Positions 1-15,307 of a stretch of DNA of 64,000 nt are shown here, in pieces. The notes below the pieces were generated by a model. It saw nothing but the letters and a program-made list of their open reading frames with translations. It was not told the origin of the DNA and did no database searches. This DNA comes from Litomosoides sigmodontis. Taxonomy: Eukaryota > Nematoda > Chromadorea > Rhabditida > Onchocercidae. The stretch lies in assembly GCA_963070105.1 (NCBI GenBank), contig OY718803.1:6553823-6617822 (forward strand). The letters run 5' to 3'. A program made the translations under genes and the position numbers. How positions within the stretch are numbered: position 1 is the first letter of the stretch; each line of letters starts with the position of its first letter.

Positions 1-190
1 TAATAATATTAATATTATTAATAATATTAATAATATTAATAATATTAATAATATTAATAATATTAATAATATTAATAATATTAATAATATTAATAATATT
101 AATAATATTAATAATATTAATAATATTAATAATATTAATAATATTAATAATATTAATAATATTAATAATATTAATAATATTAATACTAAT
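1..190. repeat. AT-only 9-bp tandem repeat (about 20 copies)
   Basis: Nearly the whole interval is a head-to-tail array of the nonamer ATTAATAAT. It starts slightly irregularly and breaks down near 184. The unit and its reverse complement are almost the same, so the array can fold on itself. It probably lies in an intron of the hexokinase gene whose C-terminal exons follow, and the array continues beyond the window edge. Confidence 0.95.
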
Positions 191-300
191 AATAATAATT
201 GTTATTATTAATTATATATTATTTCATGTTATATTATTACTCACATTATTTCATTATCCACATCATCCATATTATAATTTATTTTCATATTATGTTATTC

Positions 301-382
301 AATTACAAATTTCCATTTGTAATTTATTTGTAAGTGTGAGTGGAAAGTTAGAAGTGTAAACTTACTTTTATAAGTTTACACT
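301..382. repeat. Two adjacent perfect hairpins in AT-rich spacer
   Basis: The first arm AATTACAAAT at 301-310 pairs perfectly with ATTTGTAATT at 315-324 across a 4-nt loop. The second arm AGTGTAAACTTA at 353-364 pairs with TAAGTTTACACT at 371-382 across a 6-nt loop. The right arm and flank are partly repeated once more up to about 395. They lie upstream of the first visible hexokinase exon, presumably in an intron. No function is apparent. Confidence 0.8.
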
Positions 383-500
383 TACTTTTATCATTAAACA
401 ACTTATATGAAACAAATGGGTATTTGCAAGAACTAAACTTTTCCATTGTTTTAATGAATTTTAGAGGCATTCACTACAGTTACTTTTGTGTTATTTTCAG

Positions 501-1308
501 ACAAAGAAGTCTCGGAGATTTGCAAAGAACGCTACAAATTTTGCAACAAATTGGAATCAATAAGATAAGTGACAGCGATTGCCTTCACGTTGCGTACGTT
601 TGCGAAGTAGTGAGCACTCGGTATTTTTATTCCCTCACCTTGTCTTTTCGTTTTCATTTTTTGCTTATTGGTTCATAGCCTTCATGCACTCAGAAGACGC
701 GTTCTAATTTTTTTCACATTAAGTGCATTATTCATTGCTCAAACATTTCATTTTCAGTCATTTTTTACCCTTAAGATTTCGGTTTGAAATGCATTGTTAG
801 TCCTTAAATAATAAGTAAGTAATAATGAAGTTAGGAACTGTTCATAGTAAGTATTGATCAGTTAGATTAAATTTAAATTCTTCATAAATTGCAATTTAAC
901 TTTCTCCTACCTGCAAAACTTTAAGCAACGGAATAAAACATTTCAGCGCTGCACATCTCACTGCAGCAGGTGTATCGTGTATCCTATCTCGTATGCAAAA
1001 GAAGTTTGTGACAGTGGGGATTGATGGTTCCGTTTATCGGTTTCATCCAAAATTCGACAAAATTCTCGATTCAAAAATCAACGACTTATTGCCAAAAAAT
1101 CTTGATGTATGCGTAAATCTCTTGCGACGCTTCGAATTCTAACAGTTCGAACTCCTTTCCTTTTGAGTTTCAAAAAATTCTTCTTGATGGAGATGACCGT
1201 CAGCTACTTCATTTTCAGTATCAATTGATGTTGTCGGAAGATGGAAGTGGTCGTGGAGCGGCGCTTGTTGCTGCTGTTGCGGATCGGATTAGGAAGGAAC
1301 GTGGGTAA
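501..1308 (+). CDS. Hexokinase, C-terminal three exons (5' part outside window)
   Basis: Hexokinase phosphorylates glucose with ATP in the cytosol as the first step of glycolysis. Three exons are visible: 501-620, 947-1106 and 1219-1308 (TAA). Each is bounded by AG/GT and they join in phase. The read-through gives the C-terminal ATP-domain signature: VCEVVSTR joined to AAHLTAAG, then VTVGIDGSVYRFHPKF, then LSEDGSGRGAALVAAVADR. These are hallmark hexokinase segments (VS.RAA.L.AAG; IDGSvy..HP.F; DGSG.GAAL). About 122 residues of an enzyme that is usually about 450-500 residues are present. The first exon begins with the third base of a codon, so upstream exons must exist beyond the left edge or the satellite. 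A poly(A) signal AATAAA follows at 1409-1414. Confidence 0.92.
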
Positions 1309-1408
1309 AATAAGCTAAGTGGTTGCCATAATGCAATACCACTGAGACTAGTGATAATTTTGATTGCATTATTCATAATGTAACAGATGGTTAGCCCTCG
1401 CACTTATG

Positions 1409-1414
1409 AATAAA
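1409..1414 (+). terminator. Poly(A) signal of hexokinase
   Basis: A canonical AATAAA lies about 100 bases after the hexokinase stop codon, a normal nematode 3' UTR distance. Confidence 0.6.
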
Positions 1415-2594
1415 CTCTCGTCACTTGTCTTTCCCAGATGGATCGGCAGGATTGCAATCTTCTCAGAACGATTGAACAGATCATTTCCTAGAACCATCGA
1501 GTCTTTCTTTCTCTTCAGATCAACGACTCACCGATTTCCTGCGATCATTCATTTCTCACAAGTCTCACAAATTAGAGGTTGAGTTATTCTCCCGAACTCT
1601 CCTTTCACTTCCTGTCCCACTCGTTTTACTTTTATCGTCGAAGTCTTCTCTCCCATTTATCAATAAATTCCAGAGGAAGCGCGAATTCTGAAATTCATAT
1701 GAAAATACAATAAATTCAAAAAGATGAATGATTGGAATTGAATATTAACCTTAACAGCAAAAATTTCCAACTATGAAAAAATAGACTTCCACGCTGATAC
1801 GTTATCCTTTTTATTTTAAAATAAAATTTCCAAAATTCGTGCCAAAAAAATGCATAAACAGTTGGACTATGCAAATTTTAATTTTAGCATAAAATATGAA
1901 TGAAAATCATCGCATCTTCTAGCCATTGGTTCATTTGCCCAAAATTGCAAGAGGTTTTGCGGTGCTGTGCTTCCCAGAAGTTTGAGGTTTCGTTATTTTA
2001 TTGGAAGATATCGATTTAAATTGTTGAATGGAGCGTTTATTATCTTACAGAGATAGCTTATAGAATAATTGGGCAGTAATTCTCCACGAGATGGAGAAAA
2101 TATTATCAGAAATTATTTTCAGTAAGAAGAAACTTATGCGGCCGACAGTTATTTCGCCCGTTTTAATTATATGTTTCATTGAATTAGTAAGCTTTTGCTC
2201 TTTTATTGCAAATTAAATTTTTTCACGTCTAATTAGCAATAAACTAAATATGTGCAACTTATGCAAATAATTCTAAGATTTGATAGTTGGATTCTTCAGT
2301 TTTGTCTCGATGAGAAGAGAAAGTGGGCACTTAACATTTAGCTCAAATATTCTCTTCCTGTGAGAAGCACACACTTCCAGCGATCATTTGTGATAACTTC
2401 GACCGGAACCACTTAAAACAGAAGGATTATCGGTTAAAAACAAAAGAGCTTGGTCAAGCGTCCGTCAACTCTTTTAAGAAGCAATTACGGATGACTTGAC
2501 CAGCTCGGTGTTTGTCCATCCACTCATTCAGTTACAACACTGAAATTTCCCATTAACAAATAATGAAGCAAACACGCGCTGTTAGTGCAAGTAA
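1415..2594. other. Intergenic, no gene seen
   Basis: AT-rich spacer with only short open frames that lack splice-consistent extension. I see no conserved protein, RNA gene or mobile element. Confidence 0.5.
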
Positions 2595-3102
2595 CTTTTA
2601 GCATTGCACTCTGTGCCAGCCAAACATTAAGCAATCCGACCTGGGCACTTCGCATGAAATCAGAAGAGTGGAGCGATTTGCGAATCAGAAAAATGCAGGT
2701 GATGTAAGAGCGCCACCAGAAAGAAAAGAGGCGCAAAATCCGCCACGTGTTCCAGAGAAAGGAGGAACACCCCGTCCAAAGGGTAAAGATGGTACAAAGA
2801 GCTTTGGTCAGCTTTTCTAATTGCATCCATTTCCAGCAATTCTTTCCTCTCATCTATTCTGGAAGAAAAGATGATTTTGAATGAATTGATGACCATCCAA
2901 CCATTGGGGTGGTCAGCAATGAACAAATTGATTGCGCTTGCGGTAAAATAAACTGTGCATGAAAACATTCATTTAAGAAAAGCCGATACTGGTAGGAGTA
3001 GCAGTGGGTGCGCTGTTTGCATTTTCACTGTCACTGATATTCTTCCTGCTATCAGCGACCCGAGTGATCCTCAGAGGTTCGAATGACGCTGAGGAAGAGT
3101 AA
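2595..3102 (+). CDS. Possible small multi-exon membrane protein (uncertain)
   Basis: I do not recognise this product. Three open stretches on the plus strand look coding but I could not join them cleanly. The first (about 2599-2814) reads a basic, proline-rich segment including GGTPRPKGKDG. The second starts after a good acceptor (CATTTCCAG) near 2837 and stays open to a GTAAAA donor near 2942. The third (about 2980-3102, TAA) reads a strongly hydrophobic helix, GALFAFSLSLIFFLLSA, followed by RVILRGSNDAEEE and stop, typical of a single-pass C-terminal anchor with a short acidic tail. Junction phases do not agree with ordinary GT-AG introns. This could be a decayed gene, or the last segment could be real and the others not. 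The long minus-strand frames here look like its antisense shadow. Confidence 0.3.
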
Positions 3103-3502
3103 TTGCAGAACATCCGGCTTTATTTATCATATGTTTTTACCATAATCGTTTGAAATAAAATTTTTAAGCAAATTTGTTAATTTTAAGCGAACAGTAACAA
3201 TGAGATGCTTTGTTGATAAAAGAGAAGAAAGCGGCACTTCAAAAGAAAGATCACAGTTCAATTTCTCTCCTTCATTCCTACAATCCATCACTCCACCTCA
3301 GTGATCGGAAAGAAAATCACGTGGATGATCTATGGTGGTCTATTTTTGCATCTCGAAAGAACGAAATTTGACAAGTATAAATTGCTTAAACAACGATCGA
3401 TTAGGCTAAAATAATGCAGAAATCAGCTAACGCAAGAAACAATTTCATTCTTTAATAAGAAGAATTGAACAGAGACACAGGAATTCAACCATTTCTTGTA
3501 TT
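3103..3502. other. Intergenic
   Basis: Nothing supportable is seen. An AATAAA-like stretch near 3154 could end the uncertain membrane-protein locus on its left. Confidence 0.4.
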
Positions 3503-4306
3503 TCAAATAGCTCTTCTGGTATCATCGTCGTCGCCAGAACAGTGTCTTTGATTGCTAATACCGCTGTGCTCGGCGCAGTGATAGCGAATTCCGTCCAGAG
3601 ATCCTAATTTCCGCCATTTTTCAAGTGCTTCAGGAGGAATCGCTTTTGAGAAATTTCTAAAAACTGGACGTAGCAGTGCGTAGAGGTCAATGAAGAATGC
3701 TATCCTTACTTGTAAAGGTCATCACTGTATCAATGAACGTAGCACAGTTCAGCCGTATTACACTTACATGATGAATGAATGAATGATTTCGCAGAGAAAC
3801 AAGAAAAGCTGTCCGTTAGATGAGCCCGCTTTCACTTTGTAAAGTTAGCACGTTGAAACTTGCGCCGGCTTTCTTTTTCAGCTCGGTGTACGTGCTTTTC
3901 CCGTCACTCACTGCGTTATCAGCGATACCTGGCAGCGTAGATTTATTGTTAGTCGGATTTGATCTAAAATATCGACAACGATCAGCAGTTACTTTAATTC
4001 CTAAGACTGCTGAGAAGATCGAGGAGAGGAGGGATTGAAGTGACACTGGAAGATTGAGCCTGAGGTTGAAAAATGGAACTTACACGGGGAAGACGATGGA
4101 GAATGTTTTCGCTCTCTTGAAAATGTAGCAAGCAAGGACGAGTAGAATCAGCAGAGATAGGACGGCAGCAGCGACGACGAGGTACTGCTTCAACTCCTCC
4201 TCCTCCTCAAATACCATCCCATCAACGACACTCCCTCCTCCAACGCTCGCTTCCTCGGACCCTGTCCACACATTTCCTCCTTTTTCTTATTTGAGCAGTT
4301 GCCGAT
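3503..4306 (-). CDS. Possible single-pass membrane protein on the minus strand (uncertain)
   Basis: I do not recognise this product. A reverse-strand frame at about 4084-4300 reads an acidic run (EEEEEL) followed by a clear transmembrane helix, VVAAAVLSLLILLVLACYIF, and the basic stop-transfer KRAK. Downstream, 3816-4040 is open in the same frame after an in-frame TAA. It contains a tyrosine motif (STYTELKKK) that would suit a cytoplasmic tail. A last open stretch, 3503-3656, follows a good acceptor and ends in TGA. Skipping the in-frame TAA would need only a 24-nt GT-AG segment, too short for a normal intron. The chain could therefore be two separate pieces, or the protein may end just after the helix. 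An extracellular exon upstream was not resolved. Confidence 0.35.
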
Positions 4307-7300
4307 ATACGTCAGCAATGGTAGAAACGGAGGAGCGGAATGGGAACTTCCTTGACGGAATTCCTCCTTCCGCCGCACTTCCTCCTCTTTAACATGGAGC
4401 AAGTTGAGGCTCAGGTGTTCCTTCCGTACAACAGAGCACCTCAGGTCAAAGGCGTGGTGGGGAGGAGCTCACTCATCTCCACGCAGGTGGGGAGCCCATC
4501 CTCCTTTCAACTGAATGGTATTCATTTTTTGCAGGAGCTTAATTACATCAAATGGACACTATTGACTTCAGTGCGTACTGTCCTAGCACGGGCAAAAGGG
4601 AATGAAGTGCGCGTTGATGAACGCGCGCAAATATCTTACGACAGTTATCGACTGAATAAAGCCACCGATATATTCTCTAAATCGTCTTCGATAACAGCCC
4701 AGAACAGCGGGCCTATTTATCCAATTTAGGTGCACTTTTAGAGGAGAATTAATTCCCTTTATTGAAGCGACCAAGAAAACTTGGACGAAATGGTATTTGT
4801 GGAAAAAATGGCAACCGCTGTCGCAAGATGTCTTCGAATTGGCGTCGAAGGAAAGCTATTTATTCATTTACCGATAAGTTTTAAATCCCTTCATGCGTTC
4901 GCTCTCAATCAGTGCTCTAATGAGGTGAGTAGTCAGAATCAATCAATATTCGGACTTTTGAGCGGACGCCGAGTTTTCTAATGACTTAGGGTAGTTAGCT
5001 GGACGAAACTCTCATCTAAGATAAACTATCATTCAGGCGATTGTTGCATTGTTTAACGGAGTGTATTTTAGGCTAATAGTACTATTAAATTAAAAATGAA
5101 TTGCTCAGTGATGTTTCATTGCGGAAAGTAGAAGTGTTAATAGCAAAATTCAAAGAGAATGAACAAAGAAATGATAATTATGGAAAACAGGCTTGCCTAG
5201 TATATGCACTGAAATTATGCTAAAATGTGAATTCCGTTCCGTGAAATGTTATGAAATGGAACAACTTTTTAAGTTCAACTGTTAGTACCAGTATTTTCAA
5301 GCGAGGAGGATGACAAATTACAGTTTGAGTAAGGCATAATACAAAAGTAGAATCTTGTTTTGATTATATTAATTACTCATTCATTGGCAAACTCTTTCGT
5401 TTCACCTCACAAACGACTAGAACGTCACGTCTTTATTTGTTTGTTATTAGTTTTTTTGTTTATTATGGCATTTTCTTATATCACAGATAAGATAACAAAC
5501 TTATCAGCTTTCAAAAAGCTTGAGCTTTCAAAGCACCAATCATATTCAACTCAACTACGGCGTGGAACACTTGATTCGAAAAGTTCGAAAATCTTGCCTT
5601 GAACAAATTTGAAATGAACAGCGAACAGTGAAGCTTAATTTCAAGTGCCACGAATTGTTACTCTTCCCATTGAAAAGTTATTCTATGATTTTTTCTCGTT
5701 CAATTAGAAAAATATCATTTTTGTAGAAGGAATGCAATAGCAATTAGTGAAGAGTGTTAACGGAGAAATTTGGAAGAAATAGGTGCAGTGAGATGCGGTG
5801 GAATCGTTGTGTTCTGATGGATATTGGGAATGACCGAGTGGGTGAAGAAGCGATTACTATTTGCGGAGTGATAAAAGCAGATCTGGGTTATCGCTGTGGT
5901 ATCATCCCGCTCACTGTTAACGATGTTCCGAGGGTATTGCACTATCAACAGCAGTGGTGACCTATTGGTCCATTCATTCACCAGTGCTGCAGCAATTTCT
6001 CTCCAAATTAGTTCAAACTATCCACTCACACTGACCACTCTGTGACATGACATGCACATAAATGTGCATGTGTGATAATCCAATATTGACAGTACTGCCC
6101 GTCGATAGAGGGAATTAATTCCATTAAGACATTCTTCCTTATCTCACTCTTTCAAATGGTACGCTGAAAATAAATTGTACTTTAATAAGCATTTTACTCA
6201 TCAAAAAGTGTCCACGGAAAACTTTCTTTTATCGCTCCATTTTATCACCACTTGATATTTTACTTTTTTTTTGATAAAAAGGTCCAGCAGCGTGTCTTTC
6301 AAAGAGCTGGTCTGCAGTCACAGCCTATCCTGAGCTAGTCGCATTTCCAAATTGATTTTAAAGCAAACTAAGAACCAAATTAATTTCAAATATCAACAAT
6401 TATCATCAAGAAGTTTTAATTTTCAAAGTGAGAAACTTTGTTAGTTTCTGACAAAACATCAACTTATGCATTATTAATTCAATTTGGCGCTACGAAACTA
6501 TGTCGTCGTTGTATGCTATGCGTTCTTCCATATGTACATCTGAAGCACTTCAGTTGACCATTTTTATAAACCGATGCAACATGTTCTTTGGACAAGTTCC
6601 GCTCACATTAACAGGGGCACTGCCGGATTATTGCAACAGAGACAGAGAGAGTCAAGGTTTTAGACATTTAAAAATTCGAGAAAGAGTGCATCAGAGGGAC
6701 TATGCTAGCACTTTTCATACTCAACTGAACGTTAAAAATGCGAATAATCATAGCTTACTGAATATTTCGAAAAGTGACAACAAAAATTTGCAATCTGAAG
6801 TGCACAGAGATACCAACCACTGTATTAATTCATCATTTAGTCGGAGATAAAGATTCGCGCGACACACAACTTCAATTCTAGAATCTTTTAGGCGAACACC
6901 GAAATGTCCTAACTGTTGTTAACTTTCTGGTAGACATATTCCTTCCCACTTCTCTTTAGTTCAGTTTTGGGAAACATTTCAGTTTCCAGTTTTGTCAGGA
7001 ATCGGAAACGTTGATAAGTTCCAGTGAAGCATCTCGAGAAGTGTAAAACGTTGGTAGAGTTGTGTAATTGTAATTCCTCGTCTCATTAATTTAATGAACA
7101 TGTGCGGTTGCATCTTTCATCGAGAAGTCGACTTTAAACGCATTCGATGCGAGTAAAATAACCCAGTTATCCCGCCTTTTGTATAGCTAGATGATTTTAA
7201 CAATTGCATTGCTTTGTTTCCTTCTTGTTGTAACAAACTACAAATAAGAAACGTCGCCAAATATTATTAATGGCAACAGCTGAGGTAAAATATGACGAGT

Positions 7301-8327
7301 TATATGTCTCAAAACAAAATCGCCAGCTTCATTTAACTCCCACTCCATACTTTCCAACATTTGCTTGTTGCACTAATTTAAAGACAAGTTGAGAGGATAA
7401 ATCGAAATGAAGTTATAGATCCGTGCTTTTTTAAAAACAGTGACAAACTTTTCCGTCCATATGACTTCCACATGACCGTATACAACATTTAGCAGGTTAG
7501 GATAAATTCCCTTATTATTCCTACATGATATTGGGCTAAAACAAAAAAATCAAAATGCGCAAACTAGAAAAGAGAAGAGAGAGTTACTGAAAAACCGGAT
7601 ATATGAATATGTCTTCACGTCGAAAGAAGATTGCTTGAGGCCGGAGAATAGAGAACAGACCTAATGGAGAACTAACCAATTACTAAATGGTAATAAAATA
7701 GTTGAAGTGAACTTATCACGCTTTTATGATTTACATATTAGGAAAATGCTGACGCCAACCAGTGATTTAAAAACTTTGTTTTAAGATGACATTTGTAACA
7801 TTTTGTTACATAGTTTACCAAAGCATCACCCAAGTAAAAACATAAAAAGATGGATATCAAAAGAAAAGAAAGATATCACATGAAGAATGGATCAACAGAT
7901 AAGAAAGTGCAGAATAAAGTACCAATTCAAGAAAAAAACAAGGTGAAAAATCTAAAGAACCAGAAGAGTTCCATTAACTGACAAAAAACAAAATGAAAAA
8001 ATTAACCGGAACAATTCGCATCCCAAAATTGACAGAACTGTGGGGCCTATATTTGATGAGAGTTAGCAGTAAGAATTTAGGCGAATAAGAAAAGTCGCCA
8101 CACCTCACTTAAAAATATCACATATTCTTGAAATAATGCACAGATAAGTAGCCGAAAACTTAAAAAAGTGAACTTTTTGACGATTAAGGGAAAATTCGTT
8201 TCATCTACACTGATTGAAGATATTCCAATATTAAACTAAACCAGGCGTATTTCGAAAATCATTCATTTTCATGAGCATTAGTTAAATTTAACAAAAACCT
8301 AGTTACTAAATCTTATAACTTAGCCAT
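4307..8327. other. Gene-poor region, about 4 kb
   Basis: Local GC rises around 4200-4520, making long frames on both strands (for example 4340-4729 plus and 4190-4402 minus). None shows a domain, a signal peptide or agreeing splice phase. Frames at 5754-5981 and 6500-6850 are similar. I see no RNA gene or transposon. Confidence 0.45.
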
Positions 8328-11010
8328 TCATGCTCGCTGTATTTTGAAACGCTTTGAATCCATTGAAACATAACTGCCAGGATCTGTATAAACACGAAGC
8401 GTTGACCCATTCGAGAGTTTTGCATGTTTATATTCCGCACTGTTCATGGTTCGTATCCATGGTTTATAATTGTCCGGTGAAGTTAGGTAGCGCTTTTCTT
8501 GAGGTAAAACCTTTCGCTTTCGTTCGTAGTTCCCGATTCTGACGCATTCATAATTTGGCACACCTCTGCCTGTCATGTCAATACGAAGCGGCTGCGACCT
8601 CATTGTTACATTATCATTCCAAAGCGTGACGCGCTTCTTCCTACGTCTTAGTGAATTATTGTTGAATGTCACCAACTGCTCTCCCGCACTAAATGTCATT
8701 TTTAGAAGTTTGATTTAATACAGTGTAGTGTACAACAATTCTTAATTCTCTAATTTGAAAAAGACGAAGAGCACAAACTTAGTAGCAGAAGCATCTCCAT
8801 ATCCTTCTTCTTCACCGCAAAAATCAACATCAAATTTGTCAGTAACAGAGCTCACGAATTGCAAAAGTGATCTCGAACGTCCTCAAAATATTTTTTATTG
8901 ATTTTTAATTTTGTGGTTCCAATTCAAGACGGACCAAACATCGAAAATTCTTTGCAGAAATATACTCTAGTCTGCACGATGCTTTATCAAAATTCGGCCT
9001 GAGTTGTCATGACCAAAATAGCCTTCAGTATCGCAATTGTCAGCATAACATGGTTTTTATCTCTGTCATAAATTATATTTAATAGATCAGTATAAAATAA
9101 CTCCATTTCCTCTCGAATTTTACTAGTCAATCTAATAAATGAATAATTGTTATGACAGAGGTACCGTTTGCCTTAAATGGAGATACTGTGAACAACTAAC
9201 CTGCAAGAGGAGGAGTTCGTTTTGGAAGTTGAACTGCCGGCGTTGTGACCTGTTCTGCTTCTTCTTCATTACGCTTTTTAGACAAAGGTGACAAGTTCGG
9301 TGCAACGAGTAGGCATACTGAAAGCATCAGTACCGCAAGGCAAGTACCAGCATGCACTTTTCGTTTCGACCCATTAGCAACCATGCTTTGCAATTTGCGC
9401 AGCTGCGACAGATACGTTGAATTTAGTGTTTTGAGATGCTCCACCTGCAATTAGTATTTATATTGCGTGTTGAAAAGATTAGTGAAAAACTATTTTGGTA
9501 GAACTATAAAGAATTTTAATGTAAAAATTTCATTTTCTGATTTAAGGATGACTTTAACGGCAAAAATGGAGAAACAAAGCAATTATAAGACATGCTTGTT
9601 TCTTCAGTTCCTCATTCTCCTGAGTGCAATTCTCCACACGGTCCTCCAGTGCTTCAATATAGTCCTGAAAGCTTAGTAATGCAGTCAAAATAGAAAAAAG
9701 TGTAAGGGAAATAGAAGTTTCGATAATGCATTACTTGTTTTTTCTTGCGACTTGTCTGAGCCGAATGTTTGTTTCTAATTTTACGGCGTATACGCTTCAG
9801 TTCTCTTTCCTCTGCTTTTGTCAAAGGGTAATATTCTGGTAACCGAATTCCTTCCTTCCTACACAATTTTTTCTCCTCTTCAGTCAATACAAGTGGTGGG
9901 TATTTTCGTTTATCTAAATATAATTTTACAAAGGAAAAATCACTACTGTCGTTACCTATTTAAATTTAAATTTTGGTGTCTGAATATTTCAACATAAAAG
10001 TGGCCTAAGATGAAGTGATTGGAGCAAAGCATACGAACTGATTTCAATATGATATTACATAGGAGATAATAAATAGAGTAGAGACAATACATAAAAAAAT
10101 ACCTCCAAGACCAATTCGAGTAACTGATGGTCTTGCCTTCTTGTTAATCTCAGTTACATTGAATCGATTCCCTTTATGTGTAGAAACGATGGAAGGGGTG
10201 GAGCACATCGCTTTCAAAGTATGCTCTAAAAAGATACATGAACATTGTCAAGTATCAAAATACTGAACTCATGATTGAATTATTGGAAATATACCTGTTT
10301 TAATCTCCCTTTGTGGTAGAGGTAAAATGTTCCGTTCACAGCTCCAATCTTCAAGGATTTCTCTAGTAGCTTCCTAAACATCAAAAAAGAAAGAAATACA
10401 AATATAAACTCTTTGCGAATTTACAACATAAAGAAGAAAAGGAACAGAAATGGGATTTAGACCAAAAGTTGTAAATGCAAAAGTACTTGAAGTACGTCAA
10501 ACTGCTCCTCTGGGTTCTGAAGAAATGAAATCACGGAGCTGCTTTCCTCATATATCGAAGATGCTGCCGACTTCGCTAAAAGTTATAGCCGACTTAGAAT
10601 TGACTGGAAAACTTCAAGGACACATTTCGTAATTCAAGCAATGAGCAGCAGTTACAGGTTTGCACAAAAACGATCAGAAAGTTACAGAAATAACGTAGCA
10701 ACAAAAATTCACATGCATGTCCTCATGAAAACTTACTTCGTAAGGATGCATAGGAATGTTCCTCTTCAACAGTATTTTCTTGTACATCTAACTGCGAACA
10801 CATGTTGTCTAACAAACAACTAGAACCATCTAAATATGGCAATGCTGATGTATATGACCCGCTCGATTCCGAATTTTCTACTGGACTAGGATCATCATCG
10901 AACAAGAATGAACTGTAAACATCCGTGGAGCTGCCACCGGAAAGCATCAAATCTGTATGCGGATCCGTTAGTATCTTATCCAAATCGAGATCGAATGGTG
11001 CCTCTTCCAT
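8328..11010 (-). CDS. crh-2: CREB3/CREB3L-family membrane-tethered bZIP transcription factor
   Basis: Family members sit in the ER membrane. They are cut by S1P/S2P, and the N-terminal bZIP half moves to the nucleus. Nine exons: 11010-10737, 10575-10487, 10373-10295, 10225-10103, 9913-9735, 9664-9596, 9444-9201, 8881-8779, 8688-8328. They total 1521 nt (506 aa). The N-terminus is an acidic activation region ([13 protein letters not shown]). The bZIP basic region ([16 protein letters not shown]) lies at about 230-248, followed by a leucine zipper ([13 protein letters not shown]... into [15 protein letters not shown]). A transmembrane helix ([16 protein letters not shown]) is at about 304-320, and an S1P-type RSLL site about 35 residues luminal of it. 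The start ATG lies 5 nt after a TTTTCAG acceptor, consistent with SL trans-splicing. The intron after the 9596-9664 exon uses a GC donor. The end of the second exon is ambiguous between two in-phase GTACTT donors. The symbol is by analogy with the C. elegans homologue. Confidence 0.9.
9445..9595 (-). other. GC-AG intron inside the CREB3-like zipper
   Basis: On the minus strand the exon ends ...AAG AAA CAA and the next bases are GCATGT. The downstream exon begins GTG GAG CAT after TTGCAG. Only this GC donor keeps the conserved leucine-zipper reading. The nearest GT, four bases on, breaks the frame. Confidence 0.75.
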
Positions 11011-11015
11011 TCCAC

Positions 11016-12066
11016 CTGAAAAGATTAAGAATACTGCATGCTCCTGCACTTTTAAGCTTGCTTTTCTCCTCTTTCATAGTTGATGAAGTATAAAGGTATC
11101 ACGCGTGTAACCACATTATACCACTTTTTTCTGAGCACAAAACATGGAGATTTTATTGCATAAGTAAAAATTTCTCAAAAAAAGAAAAACTGATTGTATG
11201 TAAAGAATTAAAAGCATAAAAAGGACTATTGATAATGAATAATTTACAATAAAAATACAGAATATGCATTTCATAACAGTAGTAACAGAACTGAATCAGC
11301 TGATTCATGACCAGCCTTAGTATACCACTAGGCAACGGTAATAAAAAATATTCAGTTCGAACCGAAGAGGAATAACAATAATGAACAAAGTGAGAACATG
11401 AATTGGCAGGAACTGTCTCGTAAGTGCAACTAATAAGTAACATTAAGACAATGTAAAAAATGATTACTCCCCATTTTCATTTATAGGAATCCAATAAAAC
11501 TGATAAAAGCACAATGTATTTACAAGAATAATGTAAAAATAAGAGAAATAACAACATGAAGCATCAAAGTAGAGTAGTAATAGCACATCTAATAACTTGA
11601 ATATGTAGGATCCTGCGAGGTATGCAAATACAATGATGCAGAGAAAAAGAGAGACAGCTGATGAGAGACATATGTATTAAAACTGAAGTTATGTTATACT
11701 GACATAAAAATCCGCAGATATAATTAGTAAAGGTATGAACAAAACTAACAAAAAGAAGTGAATACAAAAGATAAATAAGATACTTCCATTGTAAGAAAAA
11801 CCAAATCAAAACAAATTAAAATTCATTTTGCAGACAGTTACATCTTTGACACCAGTAACAAGTCACTGAAACCTTATCGAAGCCACCTAAAAACCTAGTA
11901 AATCATTTCACAGATTCTTGAAGAACCCTATCTTCTAGTGCAAAATAAAAAAATAAATGAACCATCACATGAAACCACAGCCTCGGAAGAGATAGCGATA
12001 ATTTAAAGCTCTACGTGTATGAAGCAAAAAACAAAACAATGAGCCTGGAACCGGATACCGCTATCA
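11016..12066. other. Intergenic between the kinase and the bZIP gene
   Basis: About 1 kb of AT-rich sequence holding the 3' flank of the Src-like kinase and the promoter or outron of the bZIP gene. Minus-strand frames at 11153-11443 and 11564-11809 are low-complexity hydrophobic translations of AT-rich DNA and are not called. Confidence 0.5.

Positions 12067-15307
<3,241 letters not shown>

Noticed and set aside
2524..2968. Two long minus-strand hydrophobic frames
   Set aside because: They are antisense to plus-strand stretches with better coding character, and they lack introns or a clean start context.
4340..4729. 129-codon plus-strand frame
   Set aside because: It lies in a locally GC-richer stretch where both strands are open; no domain, signal peptide or splice continuity.
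5754..5981. Overlapping frames on both strands
   Set aside because: The plus frame looks mildly protein-like but has no domain or splice partners.
6500..6850. 116-codon plus-strand frame
   Set aside because: Composition is ordinary for random AT-rich sequence, with no recognisable motif and no flanking exons in phase.
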